Source: Roseateles sp. XES5 (GTDB lineage: Bacteria; Pseudomonadota; Alphaproteobacteria; Rhizobiales; Rhizobiaceae). From it: a stretch of 64,000 nucleotides of DNA. The position numbers were made by a program, and so were the translations under genes. Shown in pieces: positions 46,832-56,561 of this stretch. The stretch covers positions 1,967,501 to 2,031,500 of the forward strand of contig NZ_CP084752.1 in the NCBI RefSeq assembly GCF_020535545.1, given 5' to 3'. Position 1 is the stretch's first letter. Each line of letters begins with the position of its first letter. Under the pieces are notes generated by a model that was not told the origin of the DNA, did no database searches, and saw only the letters and a list, made by a program, of their open reading frames with translations.

Positions 46832-47899
46832 CTACTGCGTGCGCAAGACCTCGTTCCACCGGGCGATCAGCCGGGCGCGCTTGACCTGGTCGAGATAGAC
46901 CATGAGGCCGGGGCTGACGGGCACGGGCTTCAACTGCGCGCCGAGCAGGGCGCTCATGGTGCGGGCGGTGTTGGACCCGGAGACATCCGGGCTGACGGCG
47001 GCGATCTGCAATTCGCGCGACAGGATTTCCTGTCCCTCCTTCGACATGAAGAAGGCAAGGTAGCGCCGGCCGAGCTCCGGCGAGGTGGCAGCCTGCGGCA
47101 CGAGGCCGATGCGCGACATGACCACCGTATAGTCTTTCGGCAGCACGATGCCGACATCGGGATGGCGCGAGGCCCAGTCGGCGGCATAGGAGCCGAGAAT
47201 GTTGTAGCCGAGCACGAAGCGCCCGTCGGCGACGCGCTCGAGGATCGCCGAACTCGTCGAATAGAGCTTCACGCCGGCCGCGCCCATGGCCTGGATCACC
47301 GTCCAGATATCGCCGAACTGCTCCTGGTCGCGCGCCATGAAGAGGAAGCCGACGCCGGAGCGCTCGATATCGTAGGTGCCGATGCGACCGTAGACCTTCT
47401 CGCCCTCTTTCTTCAGGTAGGCGACGAACTCCGCCCGCGAGGCCGGTGGCTTGCCGTCCTTGAAGCTGGGCTTGTGGTAGACGAAGACGGCGGGTTCGAA
47501 GGTGAGGGCATAGGCGGTGTTGCGCCAGTTGGCCCAGGCCGGCCAGCGGTCGCTCATCGGCAGGTCGCTGCGCTGGGCATAGCCGTCGTTGCTGAGTTTC
47601 ACCTGCAGGTCCATCGCCGAGGAGAAGGCGAAGTCGGCTGTCTTTTCGCCCGCATCCGTCTCCCGCACAATGCGATCGTACACCTCGCCGGTCAGCATCT
47701 CGTCATAACGCACGGCGATATCGGGATTGGCCGCCTGGAAACCCTCGATCATCGGCCGGGCGAGCGGCTCGTCGAGCGAGGAATAGACGACGAGAACGGG
47801 CGCATCCGCATTGCCGTCGCGTGCCGGGAAGACGGTGGCATCGGCAAGCGCGGGGAGGGGCGCTGCGAGAAGCGCAAGAAGAATGAGGACAAGACGCAT
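46832..47899 (-). CDS. Orphan periplasmic substrate-binding protein (AfuA/PgtC-like), divergent to tctDE
   Basis: 355-residue extracellular binding protein (family 1/iron-type, SBP_bac fold) with a signal peptide (MRLVLILLALLAAPLPALA). Features include VLVVYSSLDEPLARPMIEGFQ at the mature N-terminus and an FVLGYNILGSYA-like mid segment. No permease or ATPase gene accompanies it. It is divergent from a two-component system with only 78 bases between, like PgtC and other binding proteins that feed a sensor kinase rather than a transporter. The ligand is unknown. Confidence 0.85.
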   Translation of the reverse strand: MRLVLILLALLAAPLPALADATVFPARDGNADAPVLVVYSSLDEPLARPMIEGFQAANPDIAVRYDEMLTGEVYDRIVRETDAGEKTADFAFSSAMDLQVKLSNDGYAQRSDLPMSDRWPAWANWRNTAYALTFEPAVFVYHKPSFKDGKPPASRAEFVAYLKKEGEKVYGRIGTYDIERSGVGFLFMARDQEQFGDIWTVIQAMGAAGVKLYSTSSAILERVADGRFVLGYNILGSYAADWASRHPDVGIVLPKDYTVVMSRIGLVPQAATSPELGRRYLAFFMSKEGQEILSRELQIAAVSPDVSGSNTARTMSALLGAQLKPVPVSPGLMVYLDQVKRARLIARWNEVLRTQ

Positions 47900-47977
47900 G
47901 GGAGGACCTTGCCAAAGCGCGAGCCCGTTCACAAGTCCGCCGCCCGCCGCTAAGTTCGGGCAAGGAGGACGAAAGAC

Positions 47978-48652
47978 GTGCGCATTCTACTGGTGGAGGA
48001 CAATGAAGCCCTTGCGGACGGCCTGTTCGCAATTCTCAAGGGCACCGGCCATGCGGTGGATGTCGTGCGCGACGGCACGTCCGCCGATGCCGCCATCGCT
48101 TCGGAAAACTTCGACCTCGTCATTCTCGACCTGACGCTGCCCGAAATGGACGGGCTCGACGTGCTGCGCGCCATGCGGGCGCGCCAGAGCAAGGCGGCCG
48201 TGCTGATCCTGACGGCGCGCGGGGCGCCGGACGAGCGGGTGCGCGGCCTCGATCTCGGCGCCGACGACTACATGATCAAGCCCTTCGATATCTCGGAGTT
48301 CGAGGCGCGCGTGCGCATGTTGCTGCGCCGGCAGGCAGGCCTGCGCTCCTCGGCCATCACCTTCGGCGGCGTCGCGCTCGATCTGAATTCACGCACCTTT
48401 TCCGCCGAGGGCGCGCCGCTCGACATTCCGGCCCGCGAACTCGGCCTCCTCGAAATCCTCTTCATGCGGGCGGGCAAGGTGGTGGCCAAGGAGGCGATCA
48501 TGCAGTCGCTCGCCGCCTTCGACGACGATCTCTCGGCCAATGCCATCGAGCAATATGTTAGCCGGCTCAGAAAGCGGCTCGCCCCGCACGGCCTGACCGT
48601 GCGCACCGCCCGCGGCATCGGCTATTATCTCGACAAGGCGCCGGCCGCCTGA
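47978..48652 (+). CDS. tctD: OmpR-family response regulator TctD-like
   Basis: 224-residue regulator. The receiver domain has acidic pocket E7/D8, phosphoacceptor Asp51 (VILDLTLPEMDG) and Lys in YMIKPFD; a winged-helix DNA-binding domain follows (ELGLLEILFMRAGKVVAKEAIMQSL ... NAIEQYVSRLRKRL). The start is GTG at 47978 behind AAGGAGGA. It overlaps tctE by one base. Placed beside tctCBA, it probably activates that operon. Confidence 0.92.
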   Translation: MRILLVEDNEALADGLFAILKGTGHAVDVVRDGTSADAAIASENFDLVILDLTLPEMDGLDVLRAMRARQSKAAVLILTARGAPDERVRGLDLGADDYMIKPFDISEFEARVRMLLRRQAGLRSSAITFGGVALDLNSRTFSAEGAPLDIPARELGLLEILFMRAGKVVAKEAIMQSLAAFDDDLSANAIEQYVSRLRKRLAPHGLTVRTARGIGYYLDKAPAA

Positions 48653-50040
48653 TGATGCTCCCGGCCTCCTCCCTCCGCCGGCGGCTCCTTCTCTGGCTGC
48701 TCGTCTCGACGGCGGTCATCGGCGTCGTCGCGCTCATCGATACCTATAACGAGGCGGTGAAGACGGCGAATGCGGTTTCCGACCGCGTGCTGGCCGGCTC
48801 GGCGCTGGCAATTGCCGAGCGCGTCGTCGTGACGGAGAATGGCACGCTGGAGGTCGATATTCCCTATGTCGCGCTGGAAATGCTGACCTCGGCAGCGCAG
48901 GACCGGGTCTTCTACCGCGTCGACGGGCCGCCCGGTCGCTTCATCACCGGCTACCAGACCCTGCCGACCATCGCCGACATGAAGGGCCAGTCGATCGGTT
49001 TCGACGACGCCACCTTCCGCGGCGAGCGCATCCGCATCGCCGTGCTGCAGCGTTCGGCCTCCACCGGCATCAATTCCGTGCCCTTCGCGGTGACGGTGGC
49101 CGAGACCACCATCGCCCGCCGCCAGCTCGCGCAGACGATCCTGCTGCGTTCGGCGCTGCGCCTTGCCATGATGATCGCGGGGGCGGCCCTCATCGTGTGG
49201 ATTGCCGTCACCGTGTCGCTCCGCCCGCTCTACCGGCTCGGCGACGCCATCGCCGAGCGCAACCCCAAGGACCTGCATCCGATCGAGCAGCAGGCGCCGA
49301 GCGAGGTGCAGGGGCTTGTCGATACGGTCAACTCCTTCATGGTGCGCCTGCAGGCGGCGCTCGACGCGCTCCGGCATTTTTCCGGCAATGCCAGCCACCA
49401 GCTGCGCACGCCGCTCGCCATCATCCGCACGCAGCTGGCGCTGGCCAGCCGCGCCGGCACGCTGGAGGAGGCGCAGGAGGCCGCGCGCAAGGGCGACGCC
49501 GCCGTCGCCCATGCCGAGCGCATCCTCGCCCAGCTTCTCCTGATGGCGAAGATCGATGCGGCCGGATCCGACGAACCGCAGAAGCCGGTGCCCATCGACA
49601 TCGCCGCGCTCGCCCAGCAATTGACCGCCGATCGCGTGCCGGCCGCCGCCGAGGTGGGCATCGATCTCGGCTACGAGGGTGAAGGGCCGGCGCTTGCCCG
49701 CGCCGAACCGCTGCTTTTCGGCGAGCTGCTGCGCAACCTTCTGGAAAATGCCCTCGCCTATGCCGGTCGCGGCGCGGAGGTGACGGTCAGCGTGCGGGCG
49801 ATGGCGGAGGCGGTGCAGCTTACCGTCGAGGACAATGGTCCCGGCATTCCGCCCGAACGCCGCGGCCTCGTGCGCCAGCGGTTTTCCCGCGGCGAGCATC
49901 GCGATGCGCCTGGCATGGGGCTCGGCCTGCCCATCGTCGAGGAAATCGCCGGCCTGTTCGAGGCGTCGATGACACTGGAGAGCGGTGCGGGTGGCCGGGG
50001 GCTGCGCGTGGTCATCCGCTTCCCGGCCGCGAACGGTTAG
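48652..50040 (+). CDS. tctE: Sensor histidine kinase TctE-like
   Basis: 462-residue membrane kinase. TM1 is at about 12-31 and TM2 at 161-185; between them is a periplasmic TctE-type sensor domain of about 130 residues. The HisKA motif is FSGNASHQLRTPLAIIRTQL with phosphoacceptor His249. The ATPase domain has N (ENALAY), G1 (VEDNGPGIPPERR) and G2 (GMGLGLPIVEEI) boxes. Partner of TctD by a one-base overlap. It likely senses the transported carboxylate, perhaps via the binding protein encoded upstream. Confidence 0.93.
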   Translation: MMLPASSLRRRLLLWLLVSTAVIGVVALIDTYNEAVKTANAVSDRVLAGSALAIAERVVVTENGTLEVDIPYVALEMLTSAAQDRVFYRVDGPPGRFITGYQTLPTIADMKGQSIGFDDATFRGERIRIAVLQRSASTGINSVPFAVTVAETTIARRQLAQTILLRSALRLAMMIAGAALIVWIAVTVSLRPLYRLGDAIAERNPKDLHPIEQQAPSEVQGLVDTVNSFMVRLQAALDALRHFSGNASHQLRTPLAIIRTQLALASRAGTLEEAQEAARKGDAAVAHAERILAQLLLMAKIDAAGSDEPQKPVPIDIAALAQQLTADRVPAAAEVGIDLGYEGEGPALARAEPLLFGELLRNLLENALAYAGRGAEVTVSVRAMAEAVQLTVEDNGPGIPPERRGLVRQRFSRGEHRDAPGMGLGLPIVEEIAGLFEASMTLESGAGGRGLRVVIRFPAANG

Positions 50041-50088
50041 CACCAATCGTCCCTTGCAGACCCTGCATGGGCTGAATGGCGATCGGTC

Positions 50089-50193
50089 CTAGAGCATGTC
50101 AGGTTCAGATTGAACCAGACATGCTCTAAATTTTTTTGTTTTCGTTTGTCTTTTCGGGAAAACCGGTTCCCACTTTTCCCTGACAAACTCTAG
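50089..50193. repeat. 105-bp two-palindrome repeat (RIME-like), copy 2
   Basis: Bounded by CTAG on both sides (50089-50092 and 50190-50193), the least decayed copy. Same two palindromes as copy 1. The right-hand CTAG supplies the TAG stop of the minus-strand LysE gene. Confidence 0.88.
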
Positions 50194-50831
50194 GGCTTGC
50201 GCCAGCCGAGAAGGCCGGGCGCGGCGTGCCAGACGGCCTGTACCGCAAAGCCCATGAAGAGCAGGCCGGACATGCGCACGATGGTCAGCTCGTGGCGGCG
50301 GTAGAACTTGCGCACCAGCGCCGCGCCGATGATGCCGATCAGGATCACGTCGGCCATCAGGAAGCCGAGGAAGGACACGCCGAGGAGCGCCGGCAGCGCA
50401 TCGAAATCGAGCGCATTGGACGAGCCCGCCAGCAGAGCCGTGAAGGTGGCGAGCGCCACGGGATAGCCCTTCGGGTTGGTGAGGCCGAAGACGAGGCCGC
50501 GGCGCAGCGGCCGTTCCACCGTCATGACCGCGCCGCCATCCTGCCGCGGTTTCGCGCGCAGGGCCGACCAGCCGATCCAGGCGAGATAGAAGCCGCAGAG
50601 GAGACCGAGCACGTCGAAGACGAAGGTGCCGATGGTCTTGGCGCCGACGATGGCGACGAGCGCCAGGGTCGACCAGACGAGATCGCCGGCAAGATGCCCG
50701 CCCATGAACAGCGCACCCGCCTTGCGCCCCTGTCCGGCGCCGATTCCGAGCAAGGCGAGGAAGGCCGGGCCGGGGATGAGCACGTAGAGCAGGGCAGCCA
50801 TGAAAGCGCCGAATAGCATGGAACCGGTCAT
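50190..50831 (-). CDS. LysE/RhtB-family exporter
   Basis: 213-residue membrane protein with about six helices. Family motifs: YVLIPGPAFLALLGIGAGQGRKAG and FGLTNPKGYPVALATF, the latter with Tyr-Pro in place of the usual Lys-Ala. Its stop codon TAG lies in the terminal CTAG of repeat copy 2. Third LysE-type exporter in this window. Substrate unknown. Confidence 0.86.
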   Translation of the reverse strand: MTGSMLFGAFMAALLYVLIPGPAFLALLGIGAGQGRKAGALFMGGHLAGDLVWSTLALVAIVGAKTIGTFVFDVLGLLCGFYLAWIGWSALRAKPRQDGGAVMTVERPLRRGLVFGLTNPKGYPVALATFTALLAGSSNALDFDALPALLGVSFLGFLMADVILIGIIGAALVRKFYRRHELTIVRMSGLLFMGFAVQAVWHAAPGLLGWRKP

Positions 50832-51007
50832 CGGAATTTCCCCTTGAATCTCAAGGTATTCCAGCCTTTACGGCGCCATTCGTCAAGGTGGGGCGGCTGC
50901 GAAATTGTTCTTTCGCAGGTCAGCCATGCATTGTGGCCGCAGCTCGGCAGTTGCCCATTCTCCCTGCGCAAAGTAAGTTAAACTTATAATCAAGCCAGAA
51001 AGCGATC

Positions 51008-51493
51008 ATGCCCCTTCGACCCGATCCCGACGCCCTCGGTTTCGTCCTTATCGACGTTGCCCGCATGCTGCGTAGCGCCTTCGAGCGCCGCATCGCCACC
51101 GCCGGTCTCGGCCTTACGCCGGGGGAGGCGCGCACGCTCGTGCGCATCGCCACGCTGGAAGGCAGCCGCCAGCTCGACATCGCCCAGCGCATGGGCATCG
51201 AGCCGATGACGCTCTCCACCTATCTCGACCGCCTGCAGAGCCTCGGGCTCATCGAGCGCCGCCCGGACCCGGCCGACCGTCGCGCCAAGCTGATCTTCAC
51301 GACGCAGGCGGCAAACGAACTCATCGCCAGCATCCGTTTTGAGCAGATCGAACTGATGCAGCATGTCACGAGCGGCCTCGGCGAAACGGACCTGGAGGTG
51401 ATGCGGGGCCAATTGAAGCGCTTGCGGGCCAATCTCTGCGCCATCGAGGAAGACGGTTCCGCGCTTTCGCTCGCCCGGGGAGCCAGCCGATGA
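51008..51493 (+). CDS. MarR-family transcriptional regulator
   Basis: 161-residue winged-helix regulator: dimer helix (LIDVARMLRSAFERRI), recognition region (QLDIAQRMGIEPMTLSTYLDRLQSLGLIERRPDPADRRAKLIFTT), then a C-terminal dimer helix. The DxRAK wing is intact. It overlaps the following MFS gene by four bases (ATGA), so it most likely controls its own operon in response to the exporter's substrate. Confidence 0.9.
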   Translation: MPLRPDPDALGFVLIDVARMLRSAFERRIATAGLGLTPGEARTLVRIATLEGSRQLDIAQRMGIEPMTLSTYLDRLQSLGLIERRPDPADRRAKLIFTTQAANELIASIRFEQIELMQHVTSGLGETDLEVMRGQLKRLRANLCAIEEDGSALSLARGASR

Positions 51494-52707
51494 CGCGGGT
51501 GCGCATGAGCGAGCGCCGCACCAGCATCATCAGCGCGTTCCTCGTTGCGCTCGGCCCCGTGTCGATGGCGCTCTACACGCCCGCCATGCCCCAGCTGGTG
51601 CATGCCTTTTCCTCCACGGAATCGGCGATCAAACTGACGCTCTCGCTCTACTTCGCGGGCTTCGCCCTCTCCCAGCTCGTCTCCGGCACCATGTCGGACG
51701 TCCTCGGCCGGCGGAAGACGACGTTGATCTTCATGACCGTCTATCTTGCCGGCAGCCTCATGGCCGCCTTCGCGCCGACGGTCGGCGTGTTGCTGCTCGG
51801 CCGCCTCGTGCAGGGCATCGGCGCCTCCGTCGGCATGACGGTCTCGCGCGCCATCGTGCGCGACCAGTTCACCGGCACGGAAGCTGCTCGCATCATGAAC
51901 ATGGTCGGCATGATGCTCGCCATCGGCCCGGCCGTCTCTCCGACGCTCGGCGGTTTTGCGCTCGGCCTGTTCGGCTGGCAGTCGATCTTCTTCCTGATGG
52001 TCGGCTTTGCGCTTTCAGCCTGCGGCGCGGTCTATTTCTTCATGGTGGAAACCACCACGCCCGATCCGGCCAAGGGCCGCATCGGGCCCATCCTGCGCGG
52101 CTATGGCGAACTGGCTGGCAGCGCCCGTTTCGTCTCCGCCACGCTGGTCATGGCGGGCGCGGTCGGCGCGCTCTACGGGCAGGCAACCATGCTGCCCTTC
52201 GTGCTGATCGACCGGGTGGGCCTCACGCCGACCCAGTTCGGCGTCGGCATGCTCATGCAGTCGGGCTTCTTCTTCGCCGGCACCGTCGTCGTGCGGCTGC
52301 TGATGCGCAAGATGGCGCCGGCGCGGATCGTGCTTCCCGGTCTCTGCTTCATCGGCCTCGGCAGCATCCTGATCGCGCTCTGCTCGCATCTTCTGGAGCC
52401 GACCTTCCTCAGTGTTATGGGGCCGGTCGGCCTCTATGCCTTCGGCATCGCCTTCGTCATGCCCTATATGATGACGGCCGCCATGGAGCCCTTCCCGCAT
52501 ATCGCCGGCTCGACATCCGCCGCCATGGGCTTCATCCAGATGGGCGCCGGTTTCCTCGCCGGCCTTCTCGCGGCCGCCATCGGCCTTCCGCTCTTCGCCT
52601 TCGGCACCATCATCCCCTGCATGGGCCTGATGGCGATCCTGTCCTACGTCTGGTACCGCGCGATTTGCACGCGCGATGCGCAGCTTGCCACGGAGCCGGC
52701 CGAATAG
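51490..52707 (+). CDS. Bcr/CflA-type MFS multidrug transporter
   Basis: 405-residue exporter with about 12 transmembrane helices. The start of TM1-TM2 (LGPVSMALYTPAMPQLVHAFSSTESAIKLTLSLYFAGFALSQLVSG) and motif A (GTMSDVLGRRKTTL) are typical of Bcr/CflA exporters. Cotranscribed with the MarR regulator. An internal Met at residue 6 (MSERR) is an alternative start. Confidence 0.9.
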   Translation: MTRVRMSERRTSIISAFLVALGPVSMALYTPAMPQLVHAFSSTESAIKLTLSLYFAGFALSQLVSGTMSDVLGRRKTTLIFMTVYLAGSLMAAFAPTVGVLLLGRLVQGIGASVGMTVSRAIVRDQFTGTEAARIMNMVGMMLAIGPAVSPTLGGFALGLFGWQSIFFLMVGFALSACGAVYFFMVETTTPDPAKGRIGPILRGYGELAGSARFVSATLVMAGAVGALYGQATMLPFVLIDRVGLTPTQFGVGMLMQSGFFFAGTVVVRLLMRKMAPARIVLPGLCFIGLGSILIALCSHLLEPTFLSVMGPVGLYAFGIAFVMPYMMTAAMEPFPHIAGSTSAAMGFIQMGAGFLAGLLAAAIGLPLFAFGTIIPCMGLMAILSYVWYRAICTRDAQLATEPAE

Positions 52708-52709
52708 GG

Positions 52710-52771
52710 CCGTCATCGTCCCGTCACCTAACTTTCGGGGAAACGTCATCCCGCCGTTACCGGACTGACAT
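52710..52771 (+). promoter_or_regulatory. Six 11-bp-phased Pho-box-like half-sites upstream of phoD
   Basis: Heptamers starting at 52710 CCGTCAT, 52721 CCGTCAC, 52732 CTTTCGG (weak), 52743 ACGTCAT, 52754 CCGTTAC and 52765 CTGACAT all lie exactly 11 bases apart, the period of the PhoB Pho box (CTGTCAT-N4-CTGTCAT). Four match the heptamer at five or six of seven positions. The site ends about 50 bases before the phoD start, so PhoB-driven phosphate-starvation control is the natural reading. Confidence 0.6.
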
Positions 52772-52822
52772 GCCGGTGCGGAAAGGTCTGGCCGTCGATT
52801 CGCGGGCTTGGCCGGAGGTGGC

Positions 52823-54385
52823 ATGGCGATTGTTCCCGAGACGCTGACACGGCGCTCGTTTCTTCTGGCCGGTGGAGCGGGGGTGCTTGCGGCGTCCTCG
52901 GCGCTGGCGGTGCCCTATTATGCGCGGCGCCATGGCAGCCCGGCCTTTTCCCATGGCGTTCAGTCCGGCGATGTCGATTGCTCCTCGGGCATGGTCTGGG
53001 CGCGCACCGACCGTCCGGCGGAGGTGACGCTCGAATATTCGACGACGGAAAGTTTCTCCGAGGCGGCGCGCTTGCCGCTGCAGGCCGCGACCATGGCGTC
53101 CGACAACACGGTCAAGGCGATGCTGCAGGGGCTGCTGCCGGATCAGGACATCTTCTATCGTTTCACCGCGAACGATCCCTATTCCAGCCACCTCGTTTCC
53201 GAGCCTATCGTTGGCCGCTTCCGCACCGCGCCGATGCGCAATCGTTCGGTGCGTTTCGTCTGGTCCGGCGATACCGCGGGGCAGGGCTGGGGCATCGACG
53301 ATGTCGGCATGAAGACCTATTCGACCATGCTGCGCCACGAGCCGGATTTCTTCATCCATTCCGGCGACACGGTCTATGCGGACGGGCCGATCCCGGACGA
53401 GATAAAGCTGCGCGACGGCGGCGTCTGGAAGAACCGCATCGTCACGGACGAGAAGCGCGACGTGGCGCGCACGCTCACGGAATTCCGCGGCCAGTGGAAA
53501 TACAATCTCCTCGACGATCACCTGCTCGCCTTCAACAGCCAATGCCCCACCTTCTTCCAGTGGGACGACCACGAAGTGCTGAACAACTGGTCGGAATCGA
53601 GCGACCTCTCTGGCGACCGGCGGTATCCGGAAAAGGACATCGGCGTCTACGAGGCCCGCGCGCGCCGCGCCTTCCACGAGATGACGCCGATCCGCTATTT
53701 CCCCACCGAGCCCGGCCGCATCTTCCGCAAGGTTGCCTACGGGCCGCTGCTCGACGTCTTCTTCGTGGATCTGCGCTCCTATCGCAGCCCCAACAAGGGC
53801 GGCACGGAAAATGGCCTTTTCGGTTGGCGGCAGGCGGACTGGCTGCGCCGCGAGCTGGCCGCCTCCCGCGCGGTCTGGAAAGTGATCGCCTGCGACATGC
53901 CGCTCGGCCTCGTCATCTGGGACGATCACGCCAACAGTCTCGGCTATGAGGGCGTGGCGGACGGGCTGAACGGTCCGCCGGCGGCACGCGAGCGCGAGAT
54001 CGCCGATCTTCTCACCTTCCTGCGCGACAATGCCATCCACAATGTCGTCTGGCTGACGGCGGACGTGCATTACACGGCAGCGCATCACTACGATCCGTCG
54101 CGGGCGAAGTTCAAGGATTTCAATCCGTTCTGGGAGTTCGTCTCGGGACCGCTCCATTGCGGCACCTACGGGCCGAAGCCGCTCGACACGACCTTCGGGC
54201 CGGAGGTGCGCTTCATCAAGGCGGCTGCGGGCGGCATCGACAGCAATCTGCCGCCTTCGGCCGGCCTGCAGTTCTTCGGCCTCGTCGATATCCACGGCGC
54301 CAGCGAAGAGATGACCGTGCGGCTGATGGACCGCGAGGATCAGGAACTCTGGCGCGTCACGCTGCCGCCCGTCCGCACGTCGTGA
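52823..54385 (+). CDS. phoD: PhoD-type alkaline phosphatase/phosphodiesterase
   Basis: Secreted phosphoesterase of 520 residues with a Tat signal (TRRSFLLAGG, ending ALAVPYYA). It has an N-terminal fibronectin-like domain (GVQSGDVDCSSGMVWARTDRPAEVTLEYS) and a metallophosphatase domain with metal-binding motifs WSGDTAGQGWG, HSGDTVYADGP, WDDHEVLNNW and TADVHYTAAHHYDPS. PhoD enzymes use calcium and iron and are induced by phosphate starvation. The ATG at 52823 follows GGAGG; a TTG at 52808 is less likely. Confidence 0.92.
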   Translation: MAIVPETLTRRSFLLAGGAGVLAASSALAVPYYARRHGSPAFSHGVQSGDVDCSSGMVWARTDRPAEVTLEYSTTESFSEAARLPLQAATMASDNTVKAMLQGLLPDQDIFYRFTANDPYSSHLVSEPIVGRFRTAPMRNRSVRFVWSGDTAGQGWGIDDVGMKTYSTMLRHEPDFFIHSGDTVYADGPIPDEIKLRDGGVWKNRIVTDEKRDVARTLTEFRGQWKYNLLDDHLLAFNSQCPTFFQWDDHEVLNNWSESSDLSGDRRYPEKDIGVYEARARRAFHEMTPIRYFPTEPGRIFRKVAYGPLLDVFFVDLRSYRSPNKGGTENGLFGWRQADWLRRELAASRAVWKVIACDMPLGLVIWDDHANSLGYEGVADGLNGPPAAREREIADLLTFLRDNAIHNVVWLTADVHYTAAHHYDPSRAKFKDFNPFWEFVSGPLHCGTYGPKPLDTTFGPEVRFIKAAAGGIDSNLPPSAGLQFFGLVDIHGASEEMTVRLMDREDQELWRVTLPPVRTS

Positions 54386-54519
54386 AGGGCTGCCGTGCGC
54401 CGGGCGGGCAACAGAGTTGCGGCCCGCCCCTTTCGCATTTGCGGAAAAACATGTATGAGCCCGGCCATTGAAGACGGCGCCCTCCTTCATCGCGCGCCCC
54501 GAACCTCAGAGATTACACA

Positions 54520-56346
54520 ATGTCCATTCGCAACATCGCCATCATCGCCCACGTCGACCATGGCAAGACCACGATGGTGGACCAGCTCCTGCGCCAGAGC
54601 GGTACCTTCGCCGACCACGAGAAGGTCGTCGACACCGTGATGGACAACAACGCCATCGAACGTGAGCGCGGCATCACCATCCTGGCCAAGAACTGCGCGG
54701 TCAGCTGGGAAGGCACGCACATCAATATCGTCGACACCCCGGGCCACGCGGACTTCGGCGGTGAGGTCGAGCGCGCCCTGTCCATGGTGGACGGCGCGAT
54801 CGTTCTCGTCGACAGCTCGGAAGGCCCGATGCCGCAGACCAAGTTCGTGGTCGGCAAGGCTCTCAAGGTCGGCCTGAAGCCCATCGTCGCCATCAACAAG
54901 ATCGACCGTCCGGACGGCCGTCACGAGGAAGTGCTGAACGAGGTCTTCGACCTGTTCGCCAATCTCGACGCCACCGACGAGCAGCTCGACTTCCCGATCC
55001 TCTACGGTTCGGGCCGCAACGGCTGGATGAACGTCAACCCCGAGGGCCCGCAGGACGAAGGCATGGCGCCGCTGCTCGACCTCGTGCTCAAGCACGTTCC
55101 GGAGCCGAAGGTTGCCGAAGGCCCGTTCCGCATGATCGGAACCATCCTGGAAGCCAACCCCTTCCTCGGCCGCATCATCACCGGCCGCATCCATTCCGGC
55201 TCGATCAAGCCGAACCAGAGCGTCAAGGTCATCGGCCAGGACGGTCAGCTGATCGAAAACGGCCGCATCTCGAAGATCCTCGCCTTCCGCGGCATCGAGC
55301 GCACGGCAATCGAAGAGGCCCATGCGGGTGACATCGTCGCCATCGCCGGCCTCACCAAGGGCACCGTCGCCGATACGTTCTGCGATCCGTCGGTCTCCGA
55401 AGCCCTGAAGGCCCAGCCGATCGACCCGCCGACCGTCACCATGTCCTTCATCGTCAACGACTCGCCGCTCGCCGGCACCGAGGGCGACAAGGTCACGAGC
55501 CGCGTCATCCGTGACCGCCTGTTCAAGGAAGCCGAAGGCAACGTCGCGCTCAAGATCGAGGAATCGGGCGACAAGGACTCGTTCTTCGTTTCCGGCCGCG
55601 GCGAACTGCAGCTCGCCGTCCTCATCGAGACCATGCGCCGCGAAGGCTTCGAGCTTGCCGTTTCGCGTCCGCGCGTCGTCATGCACAAGGACGAGAGCGG
55701 CCAGCTTCTCGAGCCGATCGAGGAAGTCGTCATCGACGTCGATGAAGAGCATTCCGGCGTCGTCGTGCAGAAGATGTCCGAGCGCAAGGCCGAGATGGTC
55801 GAGCTGCGTCCGTCGGGCGGCAACCGCGTCCGTCTCGTGTTCTTCGCCCCGACCCGCGGCCTGATCGGCTACCAGTCGGAACTGCTGACGGATACGCGCG
55901 GCACGGCGATCATGAACCGCCTGTTCGACGGCTACGAGCCCTTCAAGGGCGAGATCGGCGGCCGCAAGAACGGCGTGCTGATCTCCAACGAAGCCGGTGA
56001 AGCCGTCGCCTACGCGCTCTTCAACCTCGAAGATCGCGGCCCGATGGTCATCGATGCGGGCGAGAAGGTCTATATGGGCATGATCGTCGGCATCCACACG
56101 CGCGACAACGACCTTGAAGTCAACGTGCTGAAGGGCAAGAAGCTCACCAACATCCGCGCCGCCGGCAAGGACGAAGCCGTCCGCCTGACGCCGCCGATCA
56201 AGATGACGCTCGAGCGTGCGCTGTCCTGGATCCAGGACGACGAGCTCGTGGAAGTGACGCCGAAGTCGATCCGCCTGCGCAAGCTGTACCTCGACCCGAA
56301 CGATCGCAAGCGATTCGAGAAGCAGCGCGCCGCCGGCGCCGCATAA
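54520..56346 (+). CDS. typA: Ribosome-associated GTPase TypA/BipA
   Basis: Translational GTPase involved in ribosome assembly and stress adaptation. The 608-residue protein has G1 AHVDHGKTT (10-18), G2 with RGITI, G3 [12 protein letters not shown]4 NKIDRPDGR, then domain II, domain III and V EF-G-like folds, and the BipA-specific C-terminal domain ([15 protein letters not shown] end, here [16 protein letters not shown]). Monocistronic, closed by a terminator. Confidence 0.97.
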   Translation: MSIRNIAIIAHVDHGKTTMVDQLLRQSGTFADHEKVVDTVMDNNAIERERGITILAKNCAVSWEGTHINIVDTPGHADFGGEVERALSMVDGAIVLVDSSEGPMPQTKFVVGKALKVGLKPIVAINKIDRPDGRHEEVLNEVFDLFANLDATDEQLDFPILYGSGRNGWMNVNPEGPQDEGMAPLLDLVLKHVPEPKVAEGPFRMIGTILEANPFLGRIITGRIHSGSIKPNQSVKVIGQDGQLIENGRISKILAFRGIERTAIEEAHAGDIVAIAGLTKGTVADTFCDPSVSEALKAQPIDPPTVTMSFIVNDSPLAGTEGDKVTSRVIRDRLFKEAEGNVALKIEESGDKDSFFVSGRGELQLAVLIETMRREGFELAVSRPRVVMHKDESGQLLEPIEEVVIDVDEEHSGVVVQKMSERKAEMVELRPSGGNRVRLVFFAPTRGLIGYQSELLTDTRGTAIMNRLFDGYEPFKGEIGGRKNGVLISNEAGEAVAYALFNLEDRGPMVIDAGEKVYMGMIVGIHTRDNDLEVNVLKGKKLTNIRAAGKDEAVRLTPPIKMTLERALSWIQDDELVEVTPKSIRLRKLYLDPNDRKRFEKQRAAGAA

Positions 56347-56377
56347 GCACGGCATTCCCGTAACGGCACAAATTCGG

Positions 56378-56413
56378 ACCCCGGCCCCCATAGATTTGAG
56401 GGCCGGGGTTTTT
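56378..56413 (+). terminator. Rho-independent terminator after typA
   Basis: Ten-base stem ACCCCGGCCC/GGGCCGGGGT, 12-base loop, followed by a run of T to 56413. Confidence 0.88.
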
Positions 56414-56561
56414 CATGTGTGTGCCATCGTTTTACGACTTGTGACGTTTGTTAAAAAAGCGTTAACTTTTCCGGTTGCCGTCACCAACTCGCCTGTGGGC
56501 GAGAGGGATTTCCGACAGACGCGGGATTCCGGCGGCAACAGGGCGGGAATAAGAGTCGGTT

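Noticed and set aside
52757..54490. 577-codon minus-strand open frame opposite phoD
   Set aside because: Covers the Pho-box region and phoD; phoD has full catalytic motifs and a Tat signal, so this is a shadow.
54487..56391. 634-codon minus-strand open frame opposite typA
   Set aside because: It mirrors the whole typA gene and exists because of strong third-position GC in typA; its translation is full of charged low-complexity text and matches no family I know.
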